A stretch of DNA of 7,968 nucleotides from Deltaproteobacteria bacterium (GCA_011371515.1 DRQE01000096.1:1-7968); one strand, 5' to 3'; counted from the stretch's first letter, positions 1 through 7,444 are shown. Program-made: numbers and translations. Notes: generated from the sequence alone by a model not told the origin.

Positions 1-809
1 TCCATAACGCTGTAGGAGAGCCTCAGAGCCATGTCGAGCATGGGGGTGATGGTATCCTTGCCCCACTTGATTACATAGCAGTCCCTGTCGTTTATACAGG
101 TTCCACTTGGTCTTATGGTGGTGAACTTGTACTTTCCGTCTGTTGAGCCGTAGAGAAGCGAAAGCCCTATGTCGAAGCCAAGGTTCAGGGCATTGCTCAA
201 CGCCCAGTTACCGTTCACTCCACCTGTAAAACCGAATGCAGATGTGTCCATGTTATAGGTGTCTTTATAGTCGTTTGATGTTGGGCTTGTTATATCCATG
301 AGTACATCGAGGTTACGCTCAAGGCTTATATATCTGAGACCGACCCTGTAGTTTGCGGTGAATGAGCCGCTCTGTGAGAGGGGTACATCCCTGTAGAATG
401 AGAGTGTGCGGAAATTTATCTCAGAGTCTGCACTTATCGTACAGAGGTCGCAGGACTCCCAACTGCGGTCCGGATGGGATGTGCTTATGAATATGTCGTC
501 CGATGAAGAGTTGCTTGTGATGCTGTCCTTCTCGCTGTCTGAGAAGGATAGATAAGAAAGGTGCCAGCCCTGATGCTCCACACCGAGTCTGTACGCAGGA
601 GCATATGGATGGTCTACCGTCTCGAGCTTCAGGTTGACCGTCGGGTTTGTTCCTGCGGGAAAGTAGTCATATGTTGCGTACGATGTATCCATGTTAGTGG
701 GCTCGAGATAGAGAAGCTCCAAGTCCACACTTGTTGCACCGGATGGCCTTGCTGAAAGAACCACGAGAGCCATCAATACTACCGCTGAAAACAAGATGCT
801 TTTCTTCAT
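1..809 (-). CDS. Beta-barrel type outer membrane protein, partial (C-terminus beyond left edge)
   Basis: The first 269 residues of a minus-strand gene are present, open to the window edge without a stop. Residues 1-25 form a classic Sec signal peptide: MKKS start, hydrophobic core at about 5-18, and a small-residue c-region ending SGA, so cleavage is likely near residue 25. The mature part is rich in Asp, Ser, Thr, Tyr and Phe, with short alternating polar/hydrophobic stretches such as TANYRVGLRYISLE (151-164) and LNLGFDIGLSLLYGS (208-222), typical of outer-membrane beta-strands. The opening VDLELLYLEPT and the GLRYI motif recall Lpg1974-like pore proteins, but this family call is tentative. 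Two cysteine pairs, C120/C123 and C238/C244, are unusual for a porin. The ATG at 809 is chosen because AAGGAGG (817-823) sits 7 bases upstream and it directly precedes the signal peptide. It lies downstream of, and co-oriented with, the BTAD regulator. Substrate unknown. Confidence 0.75.
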   Translation of the reverse strand, partial: MKKSILFSAVVLMALVVLSARPSGATSVDLELLYLEPTNMDTSYATYDYFPAGTNPTVNLKLETVDHPYAPAYRLGVEHQGWHLSYLSFSDSEKDSITSNSSSDDIFISTSHPDRSWESCDLCTISADSEINFRTLSFYRDVPLSQSGSFTANYRVGLRYISLERNLDVLMDITSPTSNDYKDTYNMDTSAFGFTGGVNGNWALSNALNLGFDIGLSLLYGSTDGKYKFTTIRPSGTCINDRDCYVIKWGKDTITPMLDMALRLSYSVM

Positions 810-816
810 ACCCTGA

Positions 817-823
817 CCTCCTT
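817..823 (-). promoter_or_regulatory. Strong ribosome binding site of the outer membrane protein gene
   Basis: Read on the minus strand this is AAGGAGG, with 7 bases before the ATG at 809. It decides the start of the outer membrane protein. A near copy of the surrounding sequence lies 75 bases upstream (882-899). Confidence 0.8.
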
Positions 824-881
824 ACAACTGTTTTTCTTGTTAAGATGTTGACATAGTAATCGCTATACCACCTCACCTCAG

Positions 882-912
882 CATAGCCTGTCTCCTTACA
901 CTTCACCTCCTT
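882..912 (-). promoter_or_regulatory. Tandem upstream Shine-Dalgarno sites with minicistrons in the outer membrane gene leader
   Basis: Minus-strand bases 912-903 read AAGGAGGTGA, a near-perfect anti-16S match, about 95 bases before the real start. Four bases after its GGAGG core comes GTG immediately followed by TAA (901-896), a start-stop pair. A second site, AAGGAG (897-892), has 7 bases before an ATG at 884 that opens a three-codon frame (M-L-R-stop, 884-873). Segment 882-899 matches the real initiation region 807-825 at nearly every position, with one gap. This could be a translation-control leader or the remnant of a duplicated initiation site. The sequences are seen directly; the function is inferred. 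Confidence 0.4.
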
Positions 913-949
913 TTAGCAAGGTTGTTCGTTGACCCCTTTACACATTGCT

Positions 950-958
950 CTTTTACCA
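950..958 (-). promoter_or_regulatory. Candidate extended -10 promoter of the outer membrane gene
   Basis: The minus strand reads TGGTAAAAG: a TGn extension followed by TAAAAG (955-950), four of six matches to TATAAT. The heptamer repeat ends 10 bases upstream and the -35 position (about 978-973, CCTTTT) has no consensus, so an activator-dependent promoter would fit. Transcription would start near 943, giving a leader of about 135 bases. No stronger promoter was seen between 810 and 1018. Confidence 0.35.
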
Positions 959-965
959 CGGAGAT

Positions 966-983
966 GGTTACAAAAAGGTTACA
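966..983 (-). repeat. Heptamer direct repeat with 11-bp period upstream of the outer membrane gene
   Basis: Two exact copies of TGTAACC on the minus strand (GGTTACA at 966-972 and 977-983 on the plus strand) are separated by four bases, giving an 11-bp period, one helical turn. SARP regulators and OmpR/PhoB-type winged helices bind tandem direct repeats with this geometry. The repeat lies between the stop of the BTAD regulator and the start of the outer membrane gene, and it covers the -35 position of the candidate promoter. It is the best candidate operator in the window; binding by the neighbour is inference. Confidence 0.5.
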
Positions 984-1018
984 GGTTGGGGATATTGGTG
1001 GTCCAAGAGTTGCGGTGG

Positions 1019-3112
1019 CTACTTTGCTCTGTTCAGGCCTCCCTTTATGGCGAGTCTTCTGAGGCGGAAACCCGGTTCTATGCCCAGTTCATCCTGAAGG
1101 CGTTCTTCGGCTTCTCTGTATATCCTGATGGCTTTCGAGGGATAGCCTGCATCGAGGTATATCTCCATCAGCATCGCATAGAGTTCTTCGTTCAGGGGGT
1201 CTTTTCTTATCGCTTGGTCGAGGTATGGTATGGCATGTTCTCCCTTTCCTTCTTTCCTGTAGCAAGCCCCAAGGTGCAGAACCCCTCTGGTGTAGTACTC
1301 CCTGAGAAGTTCTCTATGCTTTACGATCCATGTGGCGGTATTGTCGTTTGCTATGAAGTCGTCTTTATACAGTTCTATGGTCTTTTTCAGAAGTTCCGTG
1401 TCCGGTGCTTTCCCTTTCAGTGTTTTCTCTATAACTTCCCTGAATGCTATAGAGTCTATCCAGCAGAGTGGGCGTGCAAGGGAAATCTTCTTTTTGTTTA
1501 CCAGAATCCACTGTATGGGCTTTGTGTCGGAAGGGCTCAGAAGCTTGCGAAGTCGCGAGATGGTTACCTTAAGGTTGTTCTCAGCCATATCGCCGTCCGT
1601 ATCCGGCCACAGGATATCTATGAGCACCTCGTAGGGAACCTTTGAGCCACCGAACACTATCAATGCCTTGAGCAGAAGGTTGGTCAGCTTGCTCCTCCAC
1701 TTGCGGTCGTAGATGGTCCTGTTGCCGGTCTCTATGCGCAGGTCTCCAAATGTGTATATGCGTATGGGTTTTGTCTGTGGCTCTGCGATAAGCTCCACAT
1801 GGCACTCTGATGGAAACAGGGGGAAGACCGTTTTATCGAAGAAGTCTGATGTCCTGTGGAGTAATATGGGTTTTTCCTCCTTGGAAATAAGGGTGTGTGC
1901 CTCTTCGAGTGCCTTCCGTGCCTTATCCACCATGCCCTGCATGTAGTATATTCTCGAGAGTTCCACGCAGGCAGTGAAGGCAAAGAGGCGGAACCCGCTG
2001 TTGAGCCATCTCTTGGTCCAGCTTTTCAGCCACACTGCTGCCTCCTCATATCGCCCTGTGTCTGCAAGGGCTTGGCCCTTTAGAAGGGCTGCCATGAGTG
2101 ATGCCATGTTACTGCCGCTGAGTTCAGCCCGTTCGAGTGCCTCTCTGCTGTATATAAGTGCCCTGTGGGGCTCGCCCGTGACCAGACAGGCAATACCAAG
2201 ACTATAGCAGAGGTAGGCTTGATGAAAGTATTTCTTCGCTGGCACCACAAGACTACGAAGCCTGTGGGCTATCTGCTCTACCGCATCTCTATCGCCCTTC
2301 CATGCTAGGGCAAGCAAGAGGTGGCTGTAGGCAAGAAAGTAGGTGGTCATTGGCTGCTTATCGAACTTTGCCATACTGATGGTTGCACCGAGTATAGCCT
2401 CTGCCCTGTCTGGCTCCTCTGTTACGAGGTAGTAGAGTGCTTCTGCCACCTCGAAGTACGCCCTTGCCACTGGGTTTACCTCGGGTAGATTATAGATGAC
2501 CTCGGTATCCTTGATGAGGGGCTCTGCCTCTGAGAGCCTGCCCATCCACATGAGGGGATAGATGGCAAAGGAGGCCGAGTAGACCGAAAGAGAGGTCGAG
2601 CCAGCCTTCTCCGCATATATGCGCAGCTTGCGACAGGTCTCGTACGCAGCGGCTATGTTGGTATCGAGCTCAAACAGTGCTTTGAAGGCAAGAAGAGATG
2701 CCACGCACAATGGGGTAAGCCTTTCTTTCTGGCAGAGGAGTTCTTCTATCCTATCGAACCAGTGCCCGTAGCTTCGAAAATCCCTTCCATGGTCCCACAA
2801 AGATGCAATCCCTGCACCACAGACAGCAGCCACAGCCTCAAGGTCTCCATCGTCCATGAACTTCCTGTACAGGCTCTCCATCTTATCTGTAGATATGGCA
2901 GGCACCGTGGCTTCTTTCAGGAAGATAAGCCTTGCAGGCAGTGTTTGCCCTTCCTCCTCTATTATGTGCTCAACAGGGGCGAGATGGCATAATATCCTCA
3001 TAATGTCCATGTTGAACCACCAGATGATGCCGTCAAAGGAGAGTTCCGCTATGTATTCCTCGAGAAGTCCCTTATTTAAATAATGCTGGTATTTTCCCTC
3101 CAAGCTGTCCAT
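1019..3112 (-). CDS. TPR-rich SARP/BTAD-type transcriptional regulator
   Basis: A complete 697-residue protein. Residues 1 to about 440 are alpha-helical with TPR-like pairs, for example around 297-330 (AYLCYSLGIACLVTGEPHRA), 340-365 and 382-410. Residues 451-545 look like an OmpR/SARP winged helix: RIYTFGDLRIE opening strands, then LLLKALIVFGG, then the likely recognition helix AENNLKVTISRLRKLL (510-525). Residues about 550-690 are a bacterial transcriptional activation domain ending in the hallmark DELGIEPGFRLRRL (674-687). In SARPs the DNA-binding/BTAD unit is N-terminal, and in many large relatives an ATPase precedes the TPRs. Here the unit is C-terminal and no Walker A motif exists, so signals must be sensed by the helical region. 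The ATG at 3112 has no good Shine-Dalgarno; an in-frame stop lies about 50 bases upstream and no better start was found between. The co-oriented downstream outer membrane gene is a plausible target. Ligand unknown. Confidence 0.85.
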   Translation of the reverse strand: MDSLEGKYQHYLNKGLLEEYIAELSFDGIIWWFNMDIMRILCHLAPVEHIIEEEGQTLPARLIFLKEATVPAISTDKMESLYRKFMDDGDLEAVAAVCGAGIASLWDHGRDFRSYGHWFDRIEELLCQKERLTPLCVASLLAFKALFELDTNIAAAYETCRKLRIYAEKAGSTSLSVYSASFAIYPLMWMGRLSEAEPLIKDTEVIYNLPEVNPVARAYFEVAEALYYLVTEEPDRAEAILGATISMAKFDKQPMTTYFLAYSHLLLALAWKGDRDAVEQIAHRLRSLVVPAKKYFHQAYLCYSLGIACLVTGEPHRALIYSREALERAELSGSNMASLMAALLKGQALADTGRYEEAAVWLKSWTKRWLNSGFRLFAFTACVELSRIYYMQGMVDKARKALEEAHTLISKEEKPILLHRTSDFFDKTVFPLFPSECHVELIAEPQTKPIRIYTFGDLRIETGNRTIYDRKWRSKLTNLLLKALIVFGGSKVPYEVLIDILWPDTDGDMAENNLKVTISRLRKLLSPSDTKPIQWILVNKKKISLARPLCWIDSIAFREVIEKTLKGKAPDTELLKKTIELYKDDFIANDNTATWIVKHRELLREYYTRGVLHLGACYRKEGKGEHAIPYLDQAIRKDPLNEELYAMLMEIYLDAGYPSKAIRIYREAEERLQDELGIEPGFRLRRLAIKGGLNRAK

Positions 3113-3171
3113 CTTGGTCCAGATGCGGGTAATAAGACATGTGTGTCCTAAAATGCCTTATATTTCAATAA

Positions 3172-3184
3172 AATACTCTGTATT
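3172..3184. promoter_or_regulatory. Short inverted repeat in the BTAD regulator leader
   Basis: AATAC (3172-3176) and GTATT (3180-3184) form a perfect 5-3-5 dyad just downstream of the predicted transcription start of the regulator, a position suited to a repressor. In AT-rich intergenic DNA a dyad of this size can arise by chance. Confidence 0.2.
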
Positions 3185-3199
3185 ATGTGAAACCAAAGT

Positions 3200-3228
3200 A
3201 TTCTATCACCATGAAAAAAAGAAGTAAA
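3200..3228 (-). promoter_or_regulatory. Candidate promoter of the BTAD regulator gene
   Basis: On the minus strand TTTACT (3228-3223) and TAGAAT (3205-3200) are separated by 17 bases, matching four and five of six consensus positions. A TG extension (TGA at 3208-3206) precedes the -10. Transcription would start near 3193, giving a leader of about 80 bases. The T-rich spacer is compatible with a sigma-70-type promoter. It diverges from the uvrB promoter about 105 bases away. Confidence 0.5.
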
Positions 3229-3312
3229 GTAAAACTCACAACGGGTGATATATGGCAATGTGCGGGATTGGTTTTTTGTTTAAAGGGTGTTTTTTTCTTT
3301 TTCTTTCGTGTA

Positions 3313-3321
3313 TGGTATAAT
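3313..3321 (+). promoter_or_regulatory. Extended -10 promoter of uvrB-rimO
   Basis: TGGTATAAT is a perfect extended -10 (TGn at 3313-3315, TATAAT at 3316-3321). There is no recognisable -35 at 17 bases; the upstream region is a long T/C tract (3290-3307). The start would be near 3328, only about 3 bases before the uvrB ATG at 3331. No SOS-type LexA palindrome is evident in 3113-3330. Confidence 0.7.
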
Positions 3322-3330
3322 TTATTTCTT

Positions 3331-5331
3331 ATGAGCAACAAAATATTTAAAATGGTAACCCAGTTCACCCCACAGGGAGACCAGCCCCGTGCAATAAGGG
3401 AGCTTGTGGAGGGCATAAAGAGAGGGCTCAAACATCAGGTGCTCCTCGGGGTTACTGGCAGTGGCAAGACCTTCACCATGGCAAAGGTCATAGAGGAGGT
3501 GGGGCGTCCTGCCCTCATCATAGCCCCGAACAAGACCCTTGCAGCACAGCTGTTCACAGAGTTCAGGGAACTCTTTCCAGAAAATGCGGTGGAGTACTTC
3601 GTCTCCTACTACGACTACTACCAGCCAGAGGCTTATGTGCCCCAGACAGATACATACATAGAAAAAGACGCCTCAATAAACGACGAGATAGATAAACTCC
3701 GCCATTCGGCAACACACTCCATACTTACAAGAAGGGATTGCATAGTTGTGGCAACGGTCTCCTGCATATACGGAATAGGCTCGCCCGATGACTACGCCAC
3801 CATACACCTGTATGTTGAAAAGGGTATGGAGACCCCACGGGATGCCATACTCAAAAGGCTCGTGGAGATGCAGTACCAGAGGGTGGAGGCAGACTTCTGG
3901 AGAGGTACTTTCAGGGTAAGGGGCGATACGGTGGAGGTCTTCCCCTCACACGAGGGTGATACAGCCATAAGGATAGAGTTCTTTGGTGATACCATAGAGG
4001 AGCTTTCCGAGATAGACCCCTTAAGGGGCAGAGTCCGTAGAAGGCTTACAAAGGCGTTGATACACCCTGCAACACACTTTGTAACCACAAGGGATAACCT
4101 TAAAAGGGCCATCGAGTCCATAAGGGAGGAGCTAAGAGAAAGGCTTCGTGAACTCAGGGAAGAGGGCAAGGAGCTGGAGGCAAAAAGGCTTGAGGAAAGA
4201 ACCCTCTACGACTTGGAGCTACTCGAGGAGATGGGCTATTGCCCCGGTATAGAGAACTACTCAAGGCACCTTTCTGGCAGGCTACAGGGTGAGCCACCAT
4301 ACACTCTTCTCGACTACTTCCCAGAGGACTATCTTCTCTTTGTAGACGAAAGCCACATAACCATACCACAGCTTGGTGGTATGTACGAGGGAGACCGCTC
4401 ACGAAAGCAGACCCTTGTTGACTATGGGTTCAGGCTTCCCAGTGCACTGGACAACAGACCCCTTAAGTTCGAGGAGTTTGAGCAGAGGGTGAATCAGGTC
4501 ATCTATGTGTCTGCCACCCCCGGTGAGTATGAGCTGCGGAAGGCACGGGGCAGGGTGGTAGAGCAGATAATAAGGCCCACAGGGCTCGTGGATCCAGAGG
4601 TTGAGGTAAGGCCTGCTGCCACACAGGTTGACGACCTTCTGGGTGAGATAAAAAAGCGCGTCAAAAGGGGCGAGCGCGTGCTCGTTACAACCCTTACAAA
4701 ACGGATGGCAGAAGACCTCACCCAGTACTATCAGGACATGGGCATAAGGGTTCGATACCTTCACTCGGACATAGATACCCTTGAGAGGGTGGAGATACTA
4801 AGAGATTTAAGGCTTGGCAAGTTCGATGTGCTCGTGGGGATAAACCTCTTAAGGGAGGGGCTCGACCTTCCAGAGGTCTCCCTTGTTGCCATACTCGATG
4901 CAGACAAGGAGGGCTTCTTAAGATCAGAGCGCTCGCTCATACAGACATTCGGGAGGGCAGCAAGGAATGTTAACGGAAAGGTTATCCTCTACGCAGATAC
5001 CATAACGGGCTCCATGAAGCGAGCCATAGAGGAGACCGAGAGAAGAAGAAAACTACAGATGGAATACAACCGCAAACACGGCATAACGCCAACAACCATA
5101 AAGAGCAAGATTAAGGATATAATGGAGAGTATCTACGAGGCAGACTACTACACCGTTGAGGTTGCCCGTGAGGAGCCAGCCGAGTATGTGGCACCACAGG
5201 ATATACCGGCAAAGATAAAGGAGCTTCGTCAGAAGATGCACGAGGCTGCAAGAAGGCTTGAGTTCGAACGGGCAGCAGAACTGAGAGACAGAATAAGAGA
5301 GCTTGAAAAGATGCAGGTGCTTTCGGGATGA
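3331..5331 (+). CDS. uvrB: UvrABC system protein B (excision nuclease subunit / helicase)
   Basis: A complete 666-residue UvrB, the usual family length. It takes damaged DNA from UvrA, verifies the lesion with its beta-hairpin and recruits UvrC for incision. Visible motifs: Walker A GVTGSGKT (40-47); the lesion-probing hairpin with the [20 protein letters not shown] stretch (93-112); Walker B DESH (339-342); SATPG (394-398); helicase motif VI region [13 protein letters not shown] (538-550); and the C-terminal UVR motif (about 627-661), which contacts UvrC. The open frame runs upstream to 3187, but the ATG at 3331 is chosen because [19 protein letters not shown] aligns with the E. coli N-terminus (MSKPFKLNSAFKPSGDQP) and because the promoter lies upstream of it. 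No Shine-Dalgarno precedes this ATG. The ATG at 3352 is the alternative. The stop overlaps rimO by ATGA. Confidence 0.97.
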   Translation: MSNKIFKMVTQFTPQGDQPRAIRELVEGIKRGLKHQVLLGVTGSGKTFTMAKVIEEVGRPALIIAPNKTLAAQLFTEFRELFPENAVEYFVSYYDYYQPEAYVPQTDTYIEKDASINDEIDKLRHSATHSILTRRDCIVVATVSCIYGIGSPDDYATIHLYVEKGMETPRDAILKRLVEMQYQRVEADFWRGTFRVRGDTVEVFPSHEGDTAIRIEFFGDTIEELSEIDPLRGRVRRRLTKALIHPATHFVTTRDNLKRAIESIREELRERLRELREEGKELEAKRLEERTLYDLELLEEMGYCPGIENYSRHLSGRLQGEPPYTLLDYFPEDYLLFVDESHITIPQLGGMYEGDRSRKQTLVDYGFRLPSALDNRPLKFEEFEQRVNQVIYVSATPGEYELRKARGRVVEQIIRPTGLVDPEVEVRPAATQVDDLLGEIKKRVKRGERVLVTTLTKRMAEDLTQYYQDMGIRVRYLHSDIDTLERVEILRDLRLGKFDVLVGINLLREGLDLPEVSLVAILDADKEGFLRSERSLIQTFGRAARNVNGKVILYADTITGSMKRAIEETERRRKLQMEYNRKHGITPTTIKSKIKDIMESIYEADYYTVEVAREEPAEYVAPQDIPAKIKELRQKMHEAARRLEFERAAELRDRIRELEKMQVLSG

Positions 5332-6728
5332 AAAGAAAGGTATTGTCAAAAGCATCTTCCACAGACACACACCCTGAAAGCCACCTCAAGGGTGGCTCAC
5401 CCGTAAGTGTGTGCGTTGTAACCCTCGGGTGTGCACGGAATCTGGTGGACTCCGAGGTCATGCTCGGCTCCCTTAAAGAGGCAGGCTACAGGATAACCAG
5501 CAGGAAAGAAGAGGCAGATGTGCTCATAGTGAACACCTGTGGGTTCATAGTCGATGCAAAGGAAGAGTCCATAGAGACGATCCTTGAGCTTGCAGAATAC
5601 AAAAAACAGGGGCGCTGTAAGAGCCTCGTTGTGGCAGGCTGTATGAGCCAGCGCTACTCAAAGGAGATGGAACGGGAACTGCCCGAGGTGGACATATTCG
5701 TTGGAACAGGCTCCTTTCACAGGATAGCAGAGATAATACAGGAGAACTCCCGAAGAAGTTTTGTCTCCACACCAGAGTATATCTACGACTATAGGAGCCC
5801 TCGAATCCTTTCCACCCCGCGGAGCCATGCCTATGTGAAGATAGCCGAGGGCTGTGTGAACAGGTGCTCCTACTGTGTGATACCAGATATAAGGGGAGAC
5901 TTAAGAAGCCGCCCACCAGAATCTATAATAGAAGAGGCACGGCTTCTTTCAGAACAGGGAGTGAAAGAGATAAACCTCGTTGCGCAGGACACCACATCCT
6001 ATGGTGCCGACAGGGGCTACAGCCTTGAGCCCCTTCTTAAAGAGCTTGTAAGGGTTGAGGGGATTGAGTGGATAAGGCTTCTATATCTATATCCCGGTAG
6101 AATCTCCGATGAGCTTATGGCACTCATTGCAGAAGAGCCGAAGATATGCCCTTACATAGACCTGCCCATACAGCACATAAACGAGCGCATCTTAAGGCTT
6201 ATGAACCGCCACTATACAAAAGACGATGTGGTCTCTCTTGTAGAGAGGATAAGAAGAAGGATACCCGATGTGGTGCTTCGCACTACCCTTATCGTGGGCT
6301 TTCCAACAGAGAGTGAGGAGGAGTTCAGAGAGCTACTCTCCTTTGTGAAGGAGGCGGAGTTTGAGCGCCTCGGTGTATTCACCTATTCGAGGGAGGAAGA
6401 TACCCCTGCCTTCTCCATGGAGGGGCAGATTCCAGAAGAGCTCAAAGAAGAGAGGGCACAGCGTATAATGGAGGCTCAACGGGAGGTCTCTTTCAGGAAA
6501 AACCTTCTTCTCAAAGGCAAAACCATGAGGGTGCTTGTGGATGGTATCGAAGAGGATGGGCTCTACATCTCACGCTATAGCGGACAGGCGCCCGAGGTGG
6601 ATGGCATAACACTTGTATCTTCAGACACACCTTTAAAGGCAGGCGATATGCCCCTTGTACTCGTAACCCATACCGATGACTACGACCTCTATGCCACAGT
6701 GGTTGACGGGGCAGGTCAGTCAGGATAA
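5328..6728 (+). CDS. rimO: Ribosomal protein S12 methylthiotransferase RimO
   Basis: A 466-residue radical-SAM methylthiotransferase that adds a methylthio group to a conserved Asp of ribosomal protein uS12, using two [4Fe-4S] clusters. The N-terminal methylthiotransferase domain (about 27-140) carries three cluster cysteines, C35 (TLGC), C71 (NTCGFI) and C105 (AGCMSQRY). The radical-SAM CxxxCxxC is C176, C180 and C183. [11 protein letters not shown] and [11 protein letters not shown] are RimO rather than MiaB hallmarks. A TRAM domain occupies about 400-462. The start overlaps the uvrB stop as ATGA, with only a weak AGGTG upstream, so translational coupling is likely. Residues 1-26 form a polar extension before the conserved VCVVTLGC; a GTG at 5409 would remove it but lacks a ribosome site. 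The 3' end overlaps the convergent hydrolase gene by 13 bases. Confidence 0.95.
   Translation: MKRKVLSKASSTDTHPESHLKGGSPVSVCVVTLGCARNLVDSEVMLGSLKEAGYRITSRKEEADVLIVNTCGFIVDAKEESIETILELAEYKKQGRCKSLVVAGCMSQRYSKEMERELPEVDIFVGTGSFHRIAEIIQENSRRSFVSTPEYIYDYRSPRILSTPRSHAYVKIAEGCVNRCSYCVIPDIRGDLRSRPPESIIEEARLLSEQGVKEINLVAQDTTSYGADRGYSLEPLLKELVRVEGIEWIRLLYLYPGRISDELMALIAEEPKICPYIDLPIQHINERILRLMNRHYTKDDVVSLVERIRRRIPDVVLRTTLIVGFPTESEEEFRELLSFVKEAEFERLGVFTYSREEDTPAFSMEGQIPEELKEERAQRIMEAQREVSFRKNLLLKGKTMRVLVDGIEEDGLYISRYSGQAPEVDGITLVSSDTPLKAGDMPLVLVTHTDDYDLYATVVDGAGQSG
5379..5397 (+). other. Hairpin in the rimO N-terminal extension
   Basis: AGCCACC (5379-5385) and GGTGGCT (5391-5397) form a perfect 7-bp GC-rich stem with a 5-base loop, about 50 bases into rimO. 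No T-run follows, so it is not an intrinsic terminator. It lies exactly where the protein is not conserved. It could mark an mRNA processing site or modulate translation of rimO relative to uvrB; this is inference. Confidence 0.4.
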
Positions 6729-7444
6729 GAGCCGAGCATTTTAAGGATTACGACTTCTGTGTCAGAGCCACTGAAAAGGGGTAGAAGCTCCTGCGGGTCG
6801 TATCGGCAGGTGAAAAACCTCGGGTCCTTTGTGGCAAACATCTCTTCCCTTGGGGTGGGCTCTTTTGCATCGGGTGGAGTGTAGTGTACAGGAATAAAGG
6901 CGCGGGGTGCCATCCTCTTTACAGCCTCTGCAATATCTGTGGGCTTTATGGTGTCTATGTTGTCGCACACAGAGACTATGGCAACATCTATATTTTCGAG
7001 CCTTTCCATCTCCTCTGTGGCACCTGTATCGCCTGAAAAGTATATTCTCTGGCCCGAAAGCTCTATGAGGAAGCCACAGCCCTCGCCCTTTATGTGGAAG
7101 CCCCGCTCTGTATAGGCAGGAAGTCCTGTTATCCTTACACCTTTGTTCTCAACGGTCTCACCTATGCGGACTGTGCGCACCTTCTTTATGTCCATAACAC
7201 AGTAGTTGAGATAACTCTCCCTGAACGCCACAACCCGCGTTCTCTCGGTCCTTATCTTCTCAACACCTTCAGGCAGGCAGTGGTCCACATGGTGGTGGCT
7301 TATCAGTATCAGGTCTGCTGGTGGAGGGTCGTTGTCGAACATCACGGGGTCTGTATAGAGGACGAGCCCCTCTTCTGTGGTTATCCGCATGGTGGATTGA
7401 CCGAGCCACTCGTATTTTACGCCATGGAGCTTAAAACATTCCAT
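6716..7444 (-). CDS. Metallo-beta-lactamase-fold hydrolase (COG2220 / UlaG-like type)
   Basis: A 242-residue protein with the metal ligand set of the MBL fold: HHHVDH (HxHxDH at H50, H52, D54, H55), SGDTG with D139, and PVHYTP with H197. The N-terminal strand pair KYEWLGQSTMRI and the segment GFHIKGEGCGFLIE before RIYFSGDTG resemble the COG2220 'Zn-dependent hydrolase' group, which includes UlaG and UPF0173 proteins. It lacks the C-terminal domains of RNase J and flavodiiron proteins. No signal peptide, so probably cytoplasmic; the substrate cannot be told. The ATG at 7444 has no Shine-Dalgarno. An in-frame GTG at 7462 has GGGGA 7 bases upstream and would give 248 residues, so the start is uncertain. 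It is divergent from the dksA-like gene and convergent with rimO, overlapping its last 13 bases. Confidence 0.88.
   Translation of the reverse strand: MECFKLHGVKYEWLGQSTMRITTEEGLVLYTDPVMFDNDPPPADLILISHHHVDHCLPEGVEKIRTERTRVVAFRESYLNYCVMDIKKVRTVRIGETVENKGVRITGLPAYTERGFHIKGEGCGFLIELSGQRIYFSGDTGATEEMERLENIDVAIVSVCDNIDTIKPTDIAEAVKRMAPRAFIPVHYTPPDAKEPTPREEMFATKDPRFFTCRYDPQELLPLFSGSDTEVVILKMLGSYPD

Noticed and set aside
694..906. Minus-strand 70-codon frame overlapping the outer membrane gene start
   Set aside because: It runs out of frame through the signal peptide of the real gene, and its GTG start lies inside a Shine-Dalgarno sequence with no spacing. Only the ribosome sites themselves were kept as a finding.
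995..1006. Small dyad TTGG/CCAA after the regulator stop as a terminator
   Set aside because: Only four base pairs with no T-run on either strand; too weak to call.
929..1645. Plus-strand open frame of 238 codons
   Set aside because: It lies almost wholly antisense to the DNA-binding/BTAD part of the regulator gene, matches no recognisable family, and is Cys/Phe/Tyr rich as expected for an opposite-strand shadow.
3136..3147. GACA/TGTC dyad in the regulator leader
   Set aside because: Four-base arms with a four-base centre are expected by chance in sequence of this length.
3187..3330. 48-codon N-terminal extension of uvrB
   Set aside because: The UvrB family starts at the MSNKIFK position. 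The extension reads through a T-rich promoter tract, giving a run of phenylalanines, and lies upstream of the perfect extended -10.
3113..3330. LexA/SOS operator upstream of uvrB
   Set aside because: Neither the E. coli CTG-N10-CAG form nor the Gram-positive GAAC-N4-GTTC form is present. Lineages differ in their LexA box, so control by LexA is not excluded.
4399..4764. Minus-strand 121-codon frame inside uvrB
   Set aside because: Fully antisense to conserved helicase motifs of uvrB, with no ribosome site or recognisable domain.
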